A DNA stretch of 64,000 bases from Strigops habroptila. Lineage: Eukaryota > Chordata > Aves > Psittaciformes > Psittacidae. The DNA is taken from positions 8,339,284 through 8,403,283 of the forward strand of contig NC_046358.1 in NCBI RefSeq assembly GCF_004027225.2. The letters are read 5' to 3'. The translations under genes were made by a program, and so were the position numbers. This document shows, piece after piece, positions 34,101 to 48,400 of this stretch. A model generated the notes under the pieces. That model was given only the letters and a program-made list of their open reading frames with translations, did no database searches and was not told the origin of the DNA. How positions within the stretch are numbered: position 1 is the first letter of the stretch; each line of letters starts with the position of its first letter.

Positions 34101-37100
34101 CAGCCAATCTGTAAAGACAGAACTCCTGAGATTATCCTCATCTAATGCTTCACATGCAGCATAGATTCTCTCAGGGCTGTGAGAATTATATACACTCATC
34201 CTGTGTTGCAAGATTCGTATGCATACTAAATGATCATGGCTATGATTCTGAAATAGGACTAAGCTGGAGGAGACTGGACGGAGAGCAAGTACTGTCCTCA
34301 AGCTGCCAGAAAGCCTGCAGTGTCCTGTTCACCATATCAGCATGCAGCAAAATGAAGCATGAACAAGGTTGCTGAACTTCTGTGTTACAGCAGAGCTGAA
34401 GTAGTGAAATAAACACTTATCTGAATTCCTGATCAAACTTTGCAATAAGCAGAGACTTGCCCTAAAGTAAAACATCATTATCTCACCCAGTGTGAGGGAT
34501 TTATGTCTAAAGGCCACTGGTAGCTGCAGATGCAGATGCCTGAGTCAGTGCTCAGGCTTCCACTGATTTCATTTCACATCCCACCTCTCCCAGTGGAAGC
34601 TAAAACCCCAAATATATACAATGCTGAGAGGGAAGTCTACAAAGAAACTGGTGTGGTTAAACATCTCACTTACTGATCTCGGTAAAATCTCATCCTCTTA
34701 AGACCCTGGACATCTGTAGCCACTAAGCATGGCATTTCATTTCATTTTTACAGCAACAGAAGTCTTTCCCTGAAAATTCTTGTTGGGCAATTGTATCTTT
34801 CTTCAGCTCCTGTAGTGGCTTTTATTTTAACGAGAAAATAGGCTCCCTTTTTTTATAGAGAGACTAGGGAGATAACAGCATTTCTCTTCCCACCAGTTGT
34901 TGAGCTCTCATCACAAATACAGATGATGTGCAACAACAGAACACAACTTAATAACGTTGCCATACCTTTGTATAAATAATTTTTTTTATCATTTCATCAG
35001 CTTCTACTTTAGATGTCCACTAGTAAGTCAGCCTACCCATTGTCAAGTTTCTCATAGATGCCACAAAACTCTGAAACATTCTTTTCATGTTCAGCCTAAG
35101 CTTATTCCTTCGTATATTTGTTCTCGCTCCAACAGTTGCCTTCTAGCTTTACCTCCCTTCTTTAGATTGCTTTCATAAAGAACACAGGTCCATTCTCAAT
35201 TGTTGCTTTGACAAGCAAATTAACCTAGAGCCATCTGGAGTCCTCTCAAATGGCAGGTTTTCCCCTTCCCATACTTCCTCATCCATGCATCTGTTATGTG
35301 TTGATTTTCCTCAAAATACAGGTGGCCAGTCAGCACGTACTGTTCTACAGGAGATTTTACCAGAACTTTGTTAAGCATCACTAGTATTTCTCTTTCCACT
35401 GACAATGTTTCAACCTCCAACATCTCTGGATCTCACTGCCTTTTTCAAAACCATGTCATAGCAACATCATGTTCTGATTAGACATCGCTTCCTGTATTTG
35501 TCTTTGTCCCTTTAGACATGTTGAGTAAAGAGTCTCACCTGGCAACTGAGCACAAATGAGTGATTCAAAGTCTGGTCCAGTGTAATATTTGCCATGTCAA
35601 AAGCGACAGAGATAGTACCACTTCTGCCCCAGTTTAAGATTGTTGGGTGTGATTCTAGACACATTTTTCATTTACGAGAGTTAATAACACTGCAAAGATT
35701 TTGCACAGCACTATAAAGAGGTAAAGAAGTTCAACATAAACAGCGTCATTTGGTTTGTAAATATATTCTCCGGGAAAATGCAAAAACGACTTCAACCATC
35801 CTGCTCCAAAAACACAGCACCCTTAAGAGAACAATACCTTCCCTTCCCTGTTCCAGCATTTTCCCAGGCAAAGCTTTTCCTAGGACACTGAGCCTTTTAC
35901 TAACACTTCTGCTCCACAGAGCTGGTTTAAACACAGACAATGGCAGGCCACCAGTGGCCTGCCCTCTCTGCTACCCCTTATCACAAGATCCTGTCCCTCC
36001 TTTGCCATGGCTCTGCCATTTATCCGGTGCTGCCCTGAGCAACCTAACAGAGAAGCACAGATTTTACCTTCAAAGCATTGTGGTGCTGCATTTTAAGTTT
36101 CATTCCACTTTGGATCACTGCAGTTAGAGTAAGACCCATGGTTGGGAAGTGACTTTACTGAAATTTATTTCCTTATTTCCTTGTTCTCCCTACTTTAGAA
36201 ATTAATTATTTGATGGAAAGCTAAAAAAAAGGTCTTTTACTTGTAACAGAGGAAAAAGCAGCCCTGAAGAGCTGTTACGTCTTGCATGTAAATTAAGCTA
36301 CTTTGGTGTGTAAATCCAGGTTCGTTTAAGTGCTTGTCCCTTACACAGATCATTCATTCAATATTTACAAAAAACTAGAATAACCCAAGTTATCCTGCCA
36401 CAGAGCACATACAACAGTGCTGTAAAAAAAAAGGTGCTGTTACTTAGGACCCAGTTTCTCCACTTCCTTTGACATCTTTAGTCGACACCCAGAGTGCAGT
36501 CAGTACCCCTTTGACAACTCTATGACGGTGCAAATATCTTATCTCTACTTACTGCTCTGACAACTGACTGTCCCAGTCTCAGATACATTTTGTCTCCAAA
36601 TGTAAGCCATGCATGGCTCAGACATTATCTGTGCTAGAATGTTGCTCAGCTGGACCTTGAGCCTACAGCACAAATAACAGCAAGTGTAGTAATCCAGCCA
36701 AGTCTTAGAGCATTTAATTTGTTGGGTTTTCTGTTAGGAGTCCCTTGATGCCCTGGAGCTGCCCCAGTAGCTCTGGGAGCCCAAAGCCAACAGCCAGAAG
36801 AATCAGTCAGGACTACCCGCAACGGCTCAGGGTAAGGACAACAACCAAAGAAAAATAAACCACCAGCCCCAAACTTACCTGCTTCACACTTCTGAATGTC
36901 CCTGTGACTTAGGATGCCAGGCTGATTTCTCCTGAATAACTAAGCTTGAATTTAAATGCCAGGACAAAAGACACATTCCTCCCACATGTCAAGAAGCATT
37001 TAACAAGACTGAAGAACCTGTGCCACACAGTGGGGGTACACACTTGTGGACAACTCTCCTGCCATAACACAGAGTTTCAAACAAGGTGGCTGCTTACACA

Positions 37101-37770
37101 AAAGTTTAGGCAATTTAGATTAACTATTAAGGCCCCATGTCTTGTTCTGACAAAGGAGTCCTGCAACTGTGGAAGAACTTTGGGAGAAGCTGTGCCTTAG
37201 AAGATTCTATTGTATGTATCTAGCAAATCTGAGTAGATACAGGTTTTGGAGAAAAACATTCCACCTTCTCAGCTATATGCTGATACCCAAATACCTGTAT
37301 CTCCACAATGCCCAAGTACCCCCAATCAGGAAAAGACCTCAAATCCAAGAAAGAAGTAAAACAAAGTATGCAATTCAATTCATTCACAACAGAAAAAATA
37401 AAAAGGAACCACTCAGGAAGAACAAAGGAAACTCCCATCCTACTACAAACATTCAAAGCTTGGCATGGTGGCAGGGTGAAGGGCAGCTGAGACAAGAATA
37501 CCTGAATATCTCATGTGTAAAAATATACAAAAGTCACTCAGCAAATACGACAGATGGCCAAATCCTACAAAGCAGGTAGTTGTGTGGCACCAATTATAAA
37601 GAAAATTGGTAATATTAAGTTGTTGTTCCTCTTATTTCAGCTTAAGTAAATAAGTGCTAAGGACATAAAGGATACATCCTCCCAAATACCAAGTTTAATC
37701 ACCAAGATTAAGTCACTGTTTGAAATACATCTAAAAAATCAGTTTTGACACATACTTTCTCAAAGATAGA

Positions 37771-37809
37771 TTTCTCAATGAAGAGATTAATTTCTCAATG
37801 AATAGATTA
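37771..37809. repeat. 20-bp tandem duplication
   Basis: Two adjacent copies of a unit starting tttctcaatgaa and ending gatta, differing by one or two bases (tgaagagatta, tgaatagatta). Simple local duplication. Confidence 0.85.
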
Positions 37810-38006
37810 CTATCTACTGCTGTGCAGCACTAGTCTGAGATGGGACTTGGAGAGTCCCACTGTCAGGTACCTTGATGTTATAAAAGAAACTATGCAATAT
37901 AGTATTACACCGACTTTTTTGCCTACTTTTTATTATAATAAGGAAAAATATATCAACACAAGTGTTCATAAGAAAAATCATGACAAGCACATTAGCAAAA
38001 CTGTTA

Positions 38007-38012
38007 TTTATT
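38007..38012 (-). promoter_or_regulatory. Candidate poly(A) signal of PLA2G4F
   Basis: The minus strand reads AATAAA about 1.24 kb past the stop codon. It is the first canonical hexamer I noticed downstream of 39249. Its use would make a 3' UTR of roughly 1.2 kb. Confidence 0.3.
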
Positions 38013-39248
38013 AAAAGAGAAACACATAAAAAAATATCAAGAATCATACCCATTTGTAAGCCTTTACATCATTTCAGAAAAGACAAATTTCCTGTCTCCA
38101 GTTTTCAAATCCAGAATCAATACATTCAGTTCAGTGCAGAAGTCACAAAAGTAAACAGTGCTTGTCTGCTTCCCTTGTATATATTGGATATTTTTCAACT
38201 GCATAATTCAGTATTTTTCTCTGAACTTTCTGCCAAGGGAGGTGAATTCCATTCCACAGCGTAGCAGCATCTGACATTATTTTAATCATTCACATTCATA
38301 AGGTGTGCTTACCTTGAATATTCATGTTTCTAAAATATATAGACACACAAGGTCTGGCTGAATTGTATGCCCAGTATAAGGAAAAAATATCTAATTCAGA
38401 CTCTTCAAAAGAGCCTTTGTTCTTCTCAGAAAGAGAAAGATGGGACAGCAAGTTTCATCAAACGTGATGATCAAACTGTAGGAAGAAGCAACACAATCCA
38501 TGATGTGTCTTTAATTGTTAAATATATAAAGGGGAACTCTTATTCCCCCAGAACAAATCATTATTGAATTAACGTACTCTATACTAAACTTCTGGGAGTC
38601 TAAAAACCATTGTAATGCTTGAGAAAGGTATAAAGGAAATACCACAGAGCTCTTTGAAAGCATGAATGGCAAAAATGGAAAGCAGTTAATGATTGTGCAG
38701 TCTTGAAAGTACATGGGCATCAGCCAGTAGCAAGCTGAAAGCAAAAGGACACATTTCATCTCTCAGGGCATAGTTACAATCTGTGGAGTTCCTTGCCAGA
38801 TGATGTAAATTGTAAACATTCATGGAATGAGATTGAAAGAGCAAGTGAGATAAAGATATAGAAGAAATCAGTGTTTCCTCAACCACCACCACCACAGCTT
38901 TGACAAAAAGAGGTGCTCCACTCAGTGGAGTTTGGAAGATCACTTTCCGGATGATTGAACTATCTGAATAGACCTCCCCAGTCATCTGGCATCAAGCGCT
39001 GTAAGACGAGGTACTGGGCAAGGTAATTCCTTGCTCTTCTCCACACAGCAAAGCAACACCCACATTGTATGGTGCATCTCTTTAGCTTTTCATAAGAGCA
39101 TCTGCTATCTGGAATGAATTTTCAGTGTCGCGTGTGCTACTCCCTTCACAAGAACACAGTTTCCAGCTATTAGTTTTCAGTATTCTGTCTTGAACCACAC
39201 AGCTTTCGTACACTGCAGCCCGTCTGTATCCTCAACTATGGAAGTTGC
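38013..39248 (-). other. Presumed 3' UTR of PLA2G4F
   Basis: No coding signature. The stretch lies between the PLA2G4F stop codon and the first candidate poly(A) signal. The minus frame 38686-38985 has no domain and is probably chance. Confidence 0.3.
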
Positions 39249-39478
39249 TCATGTATTTGATGTATTGATGACTTTCTTCAACTTTCTCCTTTGCAGAGCC
39301 AAGTTTAGGGCTTTGAAGAGAGTGTCCTTGCTGTTCAGAACATTGTAGCGATTCACTTCCACCAACCTGTTGAAATCATATGGCTCAAAGGTGAAGTTTA
39401 GTGTACGGTAAGGAGAATCTTTCGACTCAATAACGAAGTCACCAAAGGATTTCTCTTCTTCTGACTCACGTTTAACTC
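39249..39478 (-). CDS. PLA2G4F: PLA2G4F last coding exon
   Basis: 230 nt, acceptor attgctacag. It encodes [19 protein letters not shown], the [20 protein letters not shown] helix region, [16 protein letters not shown] and a basic QRRKLKK before the end and stop. It matches the KAFGDFVI and RYNVLNN blocks of human PLA2G4F. Confidence 0.94.
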
Positions 39479-42400
39479 CTGTAGCAATAAGTAAATAAAC
39501 AACATTAAAAATTAAAAAAAAAAAAAAAAAACCAAACCAACACACACACGCAAAATCCCCAAACAAACAGAAAACCCCACAAAACCAAACAAACCAACAA
39601 ACCCCAAACAAGCCAGCTATGGTAGACTCATTTTACTTGGATTCTGCAAGGAGAATAGCACAGATAACTCCAGTGAACCTTAACTTTTTCCCCAAAGCTC
39701 CTCCTCAGAGATTCCAGTTCCTTCAGGATCCAAAATGCTTGGAAGCTGAAGGTAAAATATTATTACCCTTTCTACTCCAACTAGACTCCAAAATACAGGA
39801 CTAAAATACATTTTCATTGTGATAAATTGTTTAGTGCATTCATGATTATCATGCTCAAAATAGGAAATACTAAACTAAATTCTTCCTGAAAGTGCTGTTC
39901 TACACTAAAATAAAAGACACTAAACACCGTAGTTTATGAGTGACCTTTGGAGGTTAGTATATATCCTTCAAAATATGATAACTACTGTTTCCAGCACCCT
40001 GCCACTTAAATTTAAATACCAGTCTTGAAAGATAAACATTAAAGTAAATTGCTAAAAACACTTTTGCTTGTGGCTTTTATGGAAGCAGTAATCTTGAGCC
40101 ATATTCAAGCCCAGCACTGGCTGATTCCGCCTTAAAGTAACAATTTAATAATTACAGGGTAATACTAACAAGAAAGAAAGGAGAGACACTGAGCCCACTG
40201 AACTCTCCCCATCAGCACACCCAAAGGATTGTAAAAATAGCTCTTTAACGTACAGCTCCCTTACCTGGAGCTTTGTATTCCTGGAAGGTGTCATTCACCA
40301 GTGGGAAATGGAGCACAACTGGAGCCTTTGGATTATCATCATCCACAAACATGTAACACTCTTTTGGCTTCTTTTCATCTTCCTCACTCCATTCGATTTT
40401 TGGAAAAGGAATTTCCCGCTCCTCACAGTATTTCTGAGTCAATTCTAAAACCTGTTGTCAGAGAACAAAAATTATTTTGATACAATACCAGCAACAACTT
40501 GAAGATCATCTAACTACAAACCTCAAAGGGAGAGAGACTTTCAATTTAAAAAAAACAAATACATAAAATAATGAAGAGCAGAACTCAGAACTGCTACCAA
40601 ACATCAGCAGTTTTCAAACGAAACTTTTTATGTTTTGTTACTCTGAATATACTCACCTTAACTTTTCTGCACTTAAAAAGCAACACTTGTATATACAGGC
40701 AATAATTTGTTTGCACGAAGAAAAATCAATAGCCACTTTTTCATTAGAAGCACACATCTAAGTAACAAGGATTATATGAGCTAAACAAATACTCTTTATT
40801 TTAGGTAACAATCTATTTAGGCTTCTGAAAAGCTTTGAATCTTACCACAGTTGTCACTTTCCATCTCCTCATGACATTCACAGTAAAAAGGATAGATTCT
40901 AATACATTCTTTCATTCTTTGTATTAGTGTTTGTATTCAACATCAACTCATCTGCTGCCATTGTGAATATGATTCTGTGCTTTCATTTTCATGTAATAAT
41001 GCTCTCACCTCAAACGGAGCTTCCCAGGAATAATTGAATGACAAGATAACATCCACATCCCTCTCTGGCTGAAGTACCAAAGGAAAGGGAGAGTTGATAG
41101 AAAAGCCACCATCCACTAAATACAAGTTCTCTTCCATGGGAGTCAGCTGGTTGGGAAATGCATCCAGATGAGTGCCTGGAAGACACTCCAAGTAACACAA
41201 GTAACTATAATGACTCATTGCACACCTCTCGGTACAAGCAACAAACAAAGCTTATGCTGGGGCTATAAGAAGAAAAAAGACATTCCTACATGCACATTCC
41301 TCTAAGTCCAACCTGTAAAGTCTGATAACGAGCTTGCCTTGTATGAGAGAACATACATAGTGGATCAAATGTTTTGCTACAGTGTAAGACGACGTAAATT
41401 CCCTGACTTCAGTGGGACAAAGCTCACTTATGTTCTGTAACATCAACAGCTACAGAATATTAGCACACTATTTTATATACCAGATACACATAGACTCATT
41501 TACCTCTCCAAGCCACAAATTTCTTGACGTTAACGTAATCCCTATGAAGATACAATCCCTGCATGAAGTTGAAGGTTTCTCCACATGTGACCCGGGACTT
41601 GAAGAAATCCTCTAAGATTTGTAACAAGGGGCCCCCAGGTATAACTAAGCGAGTCTTCAGTCGTGTTGGATCGCGGAAATGGAATCTTCGGCAGTCATCT
41701 GAAGAAGCCACAGAAGGATGCAGAACGCATACAAAATACTTGCATATCTCCAACATTTCAATCATATTTTTGTCTACAATATTTAACCAGGTGTCCTAAG
41801 GCTGAATTTGTCCTCTAATAGAAAGAGTATTGTAATTAAATTTAAATGAGCTGCATATCCTATAGATGGATAATTTACCTTCCCTGTTTAAAGGGAATAG
41901 GATTACTCATAACTCATTGCCCATATTAATTTCAAACCCCCACAAAGAAACCCTTGTTACCAAGTGACAACCACTTCTGTCTCATAAGACAACAGTTATA
42001 TACCCACAGTAGCGTTTACAGTAACAACAACAAAAATGTGGGGAGAAAAAACGAGGGCTGAAAAAGCAGAGAAGAAAAAAAAAAACCTCACCCCCCATGA
42101 CTTACTATAAAGCTATAACATGCACCTGAGCAACTCTTCGCTTTTAATACACTCTCTTTTCACTGCTAGGGAAGCATTGTACAAATGGAGAACAATGCAT
42201 ATACATACAACCATCTTACCCAAGATTATAAAAATCAGGCAAAGGAGGGAACTGAAAACCTATTTTCCACCTCCTGCTTAGCAGACCAGCCTCTAGTCTT
42301 CCTCTTCGCATGAGTAAGACCCCTGCACTGGAACATGTGCTTAAGACAGCTCCCAGAAACTTACAGTCAAAATCAGACAAAAAATTTGAAAAAGGAAGAA

Positions 42401-45400
42401 AAGAAAGTGTACTGAAAAACTGTAACTACTCTCTTTGCTAAACGTGAAAAGGAATGATACACAGTACTAGAGATTTGCCCAAATCCATCCTTTACGCTCA
42501 TCTTGAAAACCACACACAGCATATTTTTGAGTCATATTATTTGTATGATCATTCCAAAACTAGGATTGTTTTGAAAAATTCTATTATTTTAATGTATGTT
42601 CTTACCTACAACTTTGATAACATCTTTGAAAGAATCTAGGAAGCCCAGTCCTATACCAACCACCTTCAGGCAGATGTCATCCAAGCTTGCAGCAAAGGCA
42701 CTGCCCCACATTCCTGCAGGAGAAATGCAGAACTTAATGCTCAAAATTTTCACAGTGTAACCAAATGGCCTGTAATTCACCTGCCATTTGCCATGGGAGA
42801 GGGCTCTCTTGACCCCTACTATTCTAATAGTGATGTTTCAGTTTAAACATTTGAGTTAATCACTTGACAAATTCTGATGTAATAATGTAATGCAGAAATT
42901 TCTCTAAGATAAAAAGCCCTTCTATCAGCAAAGAAAAGATGGCAAAAGAATGGGAAGACCTAAAGCAGAAGTTTTTGACAGGCACCTCATCACGGAGTTG
43001 TCTTGCAGACTCAGGACATCAGACTGTAAAACTATGAACCTACACCTAAACCTTTGGAGAAAGATTTGACATTTTTCCCTTCTTCAAATTCTTTAGGAAG
43101 GGACAAAAATGCATGGGTTTAAGTTGATGAGTCCCAAAAGCAGAGTAGCTCCTTTCCATCTCCCCATGTTATTTGTTACTGTAAGATCATACCTTGTAGA
43201 AAACAAATCCTAGGTTCTGGATGTTTCTGGATGAGCCGTCCCATGAAGAACTCACTGTCAAAGTCTTCTGTTCGGACAAAAGCTCCGTATTTGCGAAACC
43301 CAACTTCATAGGGAGTGAACTCACACCATTCTAAGAACAAGCCAACAGGATATTTACTCATCTCAGCGTAAACATAGGTAAAAATATTCATTTGATTTCT
43401 GTTCACAGAAGACAGACAGAAGGGAGTTTCCCTCCACTTTTCACCTTCACCGTGGATTTCCCTGACACTCCTCTCAGTGAAACTCTATCTTACACACGAT
43501 TAATAAACACGCTTGTACAGGCTATCACTGACTAAATACAACCTCCTTTCTTTCTGGCTTCAAGGGGTGGAGGATATCACATCTTGCTCCATCTTGACTT
43601 CGTTACTGCAGAATAACCTACTTTATTTCCACTTCAAACCATTCTGATAGCTCCCTATTCCATCACAAATGGAAGCTATTTCACTTTTCTTAGGGTTTCT
43701 TCACACTACTTGCCATCTCTCAGAAACTATTACAATACTGCCTTGAAAATCCAATTGACCCACTGTGTCAAACTTCATTGTCTGCTTATCAAAGTGTCCC
43801 CCCATGCTTGAAAGCTTTCCACAAATACTTACAAATCAAATTCATTGTCATAAACACAGACTCCTCCAGAACAAAACAAAACAAAAAAGTGCCACAGTGG
43901 TACACAGATGAACACAAGTATTTGTGTTCCTGTCTCACTATATCTATCCTCACTTGTTGCATCATACTAGAAGTTTCAAGTGACCTGGAATAGGATTCAC
44001 CTTCATTTTTTACCATAATTGTATAACCAGTAAGAATGCAGGCTGCTAAATACCACGGTTTTAATGATGCATGCTACGAGGTGGCCAATCCATCATTTTA
44101 CATGAATCCTACATAAGTTGATTATCTGAGACTATAAAAGAAAGTAGGTCACCTAATTACCAAGGACTTCAAGTCTCTGATTCAGACACAGACCTGTATA
44201 TTTTAAAATCTCCCCTCTCAGCTCCTGAAAATTTCAAGCACTGTCTAGCAAAACATGTGGAGTGAGCAGCAGAGTTGAGTCTCATTTCTGTTACAGCCAT
44301 GATGAAGACATTTGCAATCAGGATGGTAACACTCTGCCAAGCAGTATCCTGTTGCCTCTTGCATTACCAACTCTGCTTGAGGCACATTTCCTGTTGTCAG
44401 CTACTCACTACCGCACGAACTGGATAGGTGAAAGGAATTTATGGATATTAGCCAACAAAAATAAATCTTCCGTGTTCATACCTGCAAAGTCACCACTGCT
44501 AATATTGGGCCTCACATTGACAGCTGCATAGATAGGATAGGGGTTCTGGGCCCATTTCACTGCTTCTTGCTGATCAGAAAGCTTTGATGGATCTTCCTGG
44601 TCACAAGCAAGGAAGGAGAAGCACACTTTAGCCAGATAAATTATGTACCCATACTTTGATTGATTTGAAGCTGTTGCTTACATGGCTTCACTAAGAGAAA
44701 ATTGTGCTTGACAAATTTGGTGGCCTTCTACAACTGGGCCACCTGGAAAAGAAACAGCAATACACATCCAAACGTGAACTCTTTTACCTTCTGTTGTAGG
44801 AAATATTCCACAATAAGGCCCCACAAATCTGTAAAGGAAACTTTCCGTCCACTAATCTCCATTGCATTCAGCTCCTGGAAATAGTATTTCAGTCGTTCTG
44901 GGGAAAATGCTCCTGCTTTGCTGCTGGACACAGTAGACTGGGCTCTCTTGATTGCATCTTGAAGGTCTTTCTGTGACCAGTCAGGGTCTTGATACAATGT
45001 CGATAAACACCTGAAAATGCTTGCATTAACGTCATCAGAAATAATTACATTCATGTAAAACAACAGTTTTAGCTAGTTATAATTAGCGCTGCAGCAATTG
45101 AATTAAAAGCTTGAGAAGTCTAGCTAAAAGGTGAAACATCATTAAAGAGACTATAATAATGGATCTTGGAACTCTAAAATGTGATGAAAACCCTGACACC
45201 TTCAGGACAACTTCATCCTGATTGCTTATCTACCTTTGCAGGTTGTTCCAAGCACCATATGCTAGCACACATGAGCCAGTTCATAAATGTGAGTTAACTC
45301 CAGGCCATAACAACCCTGAGAGACTGGCTGACAGCAAGAGTGCTATTACATACAGCAATAGAACACAGGTCCAATTAAATGAGAAACTAGTTTGGACTAT

Positions 45401-48400
45401 TGGCTATCCACATAAACAGATGCCTACATTCGTTTGAAAGTATGTCTCTGAATCAAAAGGGGCAGGCCAGATCACAAAGTTAGTGGAAGAATGCTAGGTA
45501 CATAGGAGTTAATTTAACACACAAAGCTCTGGAAGGGAGGATCACACTTTAATGAAAACAATGTGTACTTATTATGAGGGACGATTTCACCTCAAAACCC
45601 AGGAACTGAGCTACTGAAAAATTCTAGCCGTGTCTAACACTTCAGCACATTGCTCCAATCCACCAAAGGGCAAGCCAGCGCTATTGCTCTATTCAGCCAT
45701 GTACAACATTTGGAAGGTGGTGTCACAGTGGCCCATGTGGACATGTTTCCAGTGATTTGCACCACCTCAGTTATCTTGGCAAGAGCAGGGAAATGGGGAA
45801 AATTTTTGAAGTCAGGGCTCTGAGGGAACACATGGCAGTTATATTTAGGCAGGACGTTCCAATATTCAACTGCCAGGCTTACAAAAGCAGCAGTTTCATA
45901 AATTTAGCCAGTAGCTATATGGGTTAGAAGTGATAATGAATCTCTTAAGACTCTTTAGGATACCCATTAGGACTCACAGGTAAGAACTAATAAAATATTT
46001 GAATGCGTTGTCTGTTTACAGATGGCACAAATGCAGTTTTGGCCTTATTTTACATCAACACTACCACATTCACTTATAAGTTTCTGGAATCAACACTTAC
46101 CAAGTAGAGCCAGAAATCCCACACAGATATATTGTAGCATCCAAAAGGCCCAGCTGCTGAAGCCCAGCAAGACTGCCATAGAATGATGTCAGTGCTCTCA
46201 TGCCACCTCCAGACCCCACCACTGCTACGACTGGGACCTGCAGACAGTAGTCATAACCACAGACTTTTGAATTGCCAATAAGTTGCAGAACCTATCCCAT
46301 GTAAGACTCACTCTTATAAGAGATTAAAATCTCTATTCCTATTCCTATTTACATTTCAAGTAATTTCAGAGCTCCTTTCTCTACTTTCTAATTGAAATAC
46401 AAATATAAAAATATAAACCATAGCAGTGTCATCTCAGGGACAGTCACTTACTGACATTGTTACGTGTATCTGTTACTATGCATTTACTTGCGAGCCATAC
46501 AATATACGCATAAGAACAAAAAAGGCAATCATCCTTACAAGAGCACCCAAAAATCACAGAGCAAGGTACCAGGCTAACCAGATGTAACAGTGTCCTCAAA
46601 TGAGCAACTAATACCTCATCTTTTGAAGGGAATTCTTTTAAGTGAAGAGCCTTCCTCAGTGCTTCAGAAACTATTTTCTTCCTTTTGCCCAAAAATTCTC
46701 TCTCCTCTTTACAGAGATCAAAACCCAGCCGTATATCAAGATCCCAAGTGCTGAAATAGAAATAAAGACCAAAAAACACTGAAGTTTTGGAGCTTTTGTA
46801 ATTACGGGGAAGAACAATTTCCATGAACACGCAATCTAGGTGCTGATCTGAATCACTGGATCCAAGTCTTCATGTAAATTTTAGCGTACGTCTATACACC
46901 AGCTATTTTGTAACAACAGATTTTGGAATTAAAAATGAAGCTTCTCCCTATTGCATTTCTCCCTTAGTGTCGAAATGCAAAGCTTGTGTCAAACAGTATT
47001 CCAATTAAGGTTCAAGGAACTTCACAAAGGAAGTAAAGATTCTCAGTGGGTGAAGAAGATTGTATGAAGCACGACTGAGATCACTGTGTTGACATGAATG
47101 GAGAAATAAGGGGAAGAGCGATTAGAGCTTCTGAATTTCAGAGGCAGAAGGGGACAACTGAATGCCAATAAACTTGCTATGAGTATGTAAGAGTGGAGCA
47201 GGATCTTCAGTTAATGATTATATACCAAATGACCCTTACTTACTAGCCAACTGCTCAGTTTTGTGTATTATTCTTTCCTTATCACTTCCTGTATTTTATA
47301 GTTCAAACTCTTCACACACTGAGATGTCCTTTCCTACAGCACTGCACATACTCTCAAAACAATCTGTACCTAACAAAGCTATTCAATATTTACATCATCA
47401 GCTATTAGGAACACAAAATTTGTTCAGATTTCAGCAGGGCTGACACCAATCCAATAGGTAGCATCTGCACAGTGAAAAGACACAGCCTTCAGAAGTAAAA
47501 CAACCAGGTATTTTTCCTGAATCTGTCCCAAGAGAACAATGCAGGCAACAGGCCTCCCCAGAACAGTGGAGAGAATTACTCAGCTTCCTCACTATGAGAA
47601 TAAAGACCTTTCCTCATTTTTAGAGGTCCTTGAGGTTCCCACTCACCTCTCTTCAGCTTTAAAACTCATATCCAAACTTTGTCCCTGTGAAAAGAGAGCA
47701 CATATCTTGCAATTGACAGTAACTACGCAGGTGGAACTATTAACTAGAGGTTATGACATCAGCAGGGTCACTTGATACTAACCAAAACAGCAGTTTCACC
47801 CACAAAACTACACCTCTAGAACACCTTCTGTTGCAGTATTTCAGACATTATGAATAGTTTTCACAGAAATTAAAAACATAAACTCAGAGAGCAGGGTGGA
47901 AAAAAATATTTCTTCTGCAAGCTGCTTGATTTTCTCCTCTGATATTTTAATTTCACACCCTAACAGCCTTTTTGCTTTGGAAAGTGATGAATTCTATTCA
48001 TCACTTATTCTGAAAGACCCAACCATGAAAACATTTTTAGAAGAATTGCACTGAGTAATCTCAGTGTTTCATTCTATATATCCAAGGAAACCCCACTCCT
48101 AAGAATCATGTGAAGCTTAACGTTTCAAATGTCTGCAGGCAAAGGGGAGGAAAAGTTACCCCAAGCATGTTAAAACAATTTCCAAATGTTGACATTACCT
48201 CTCCCAGAGAAACGATTCTATCAACTTTTTGTCCAATAGGAAGGGAATTAACTGGTACAGTTCCCAATCCCAGAACTGTAGTATGCTTTTCAATATCGTT
48301 CATACCATCCTATTAAAAAAGAAAATGTTATTTGAGCTCTCCAGATAAAAGTTAAAGATCTGTCTTTCACATGTTAAAACAGCAAACAAACTTTAAGTTC

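Larger units (their letters stand above)
27243..38006. other. Intergenic between PLA2G4E and PLA2G4F, no gene recognised
   Basis: Besides the CR1 fragment at 30763-31197 and simple repeats, I find no group IV phospholipase exon here (no LRLGF, KLSDQ, PYEVGF or FPLV.D.F block in any frame). Mammals have PLA2G4D at this place. The promoter and first exon of PLA2G4E may lie in this stretch. Frames such as plus 35750-36127 and minus 31742-31945 have no recognisable domain. Confidence 0.5.

Noticed and set aside
35220-35423. Minus-strand 67-codon frame with YFEENQHITDAWMRKYGKGK
   Set aside because: Protein-like in part, but no splice sites fit and no family is recognised; too short to support a gene.
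35750-36127. 125-codon plus-strand frame
   Set aside because: Rich in Leu, Pro and Ser with no domain, no splice context and no similarity I recognise. Judged chance.
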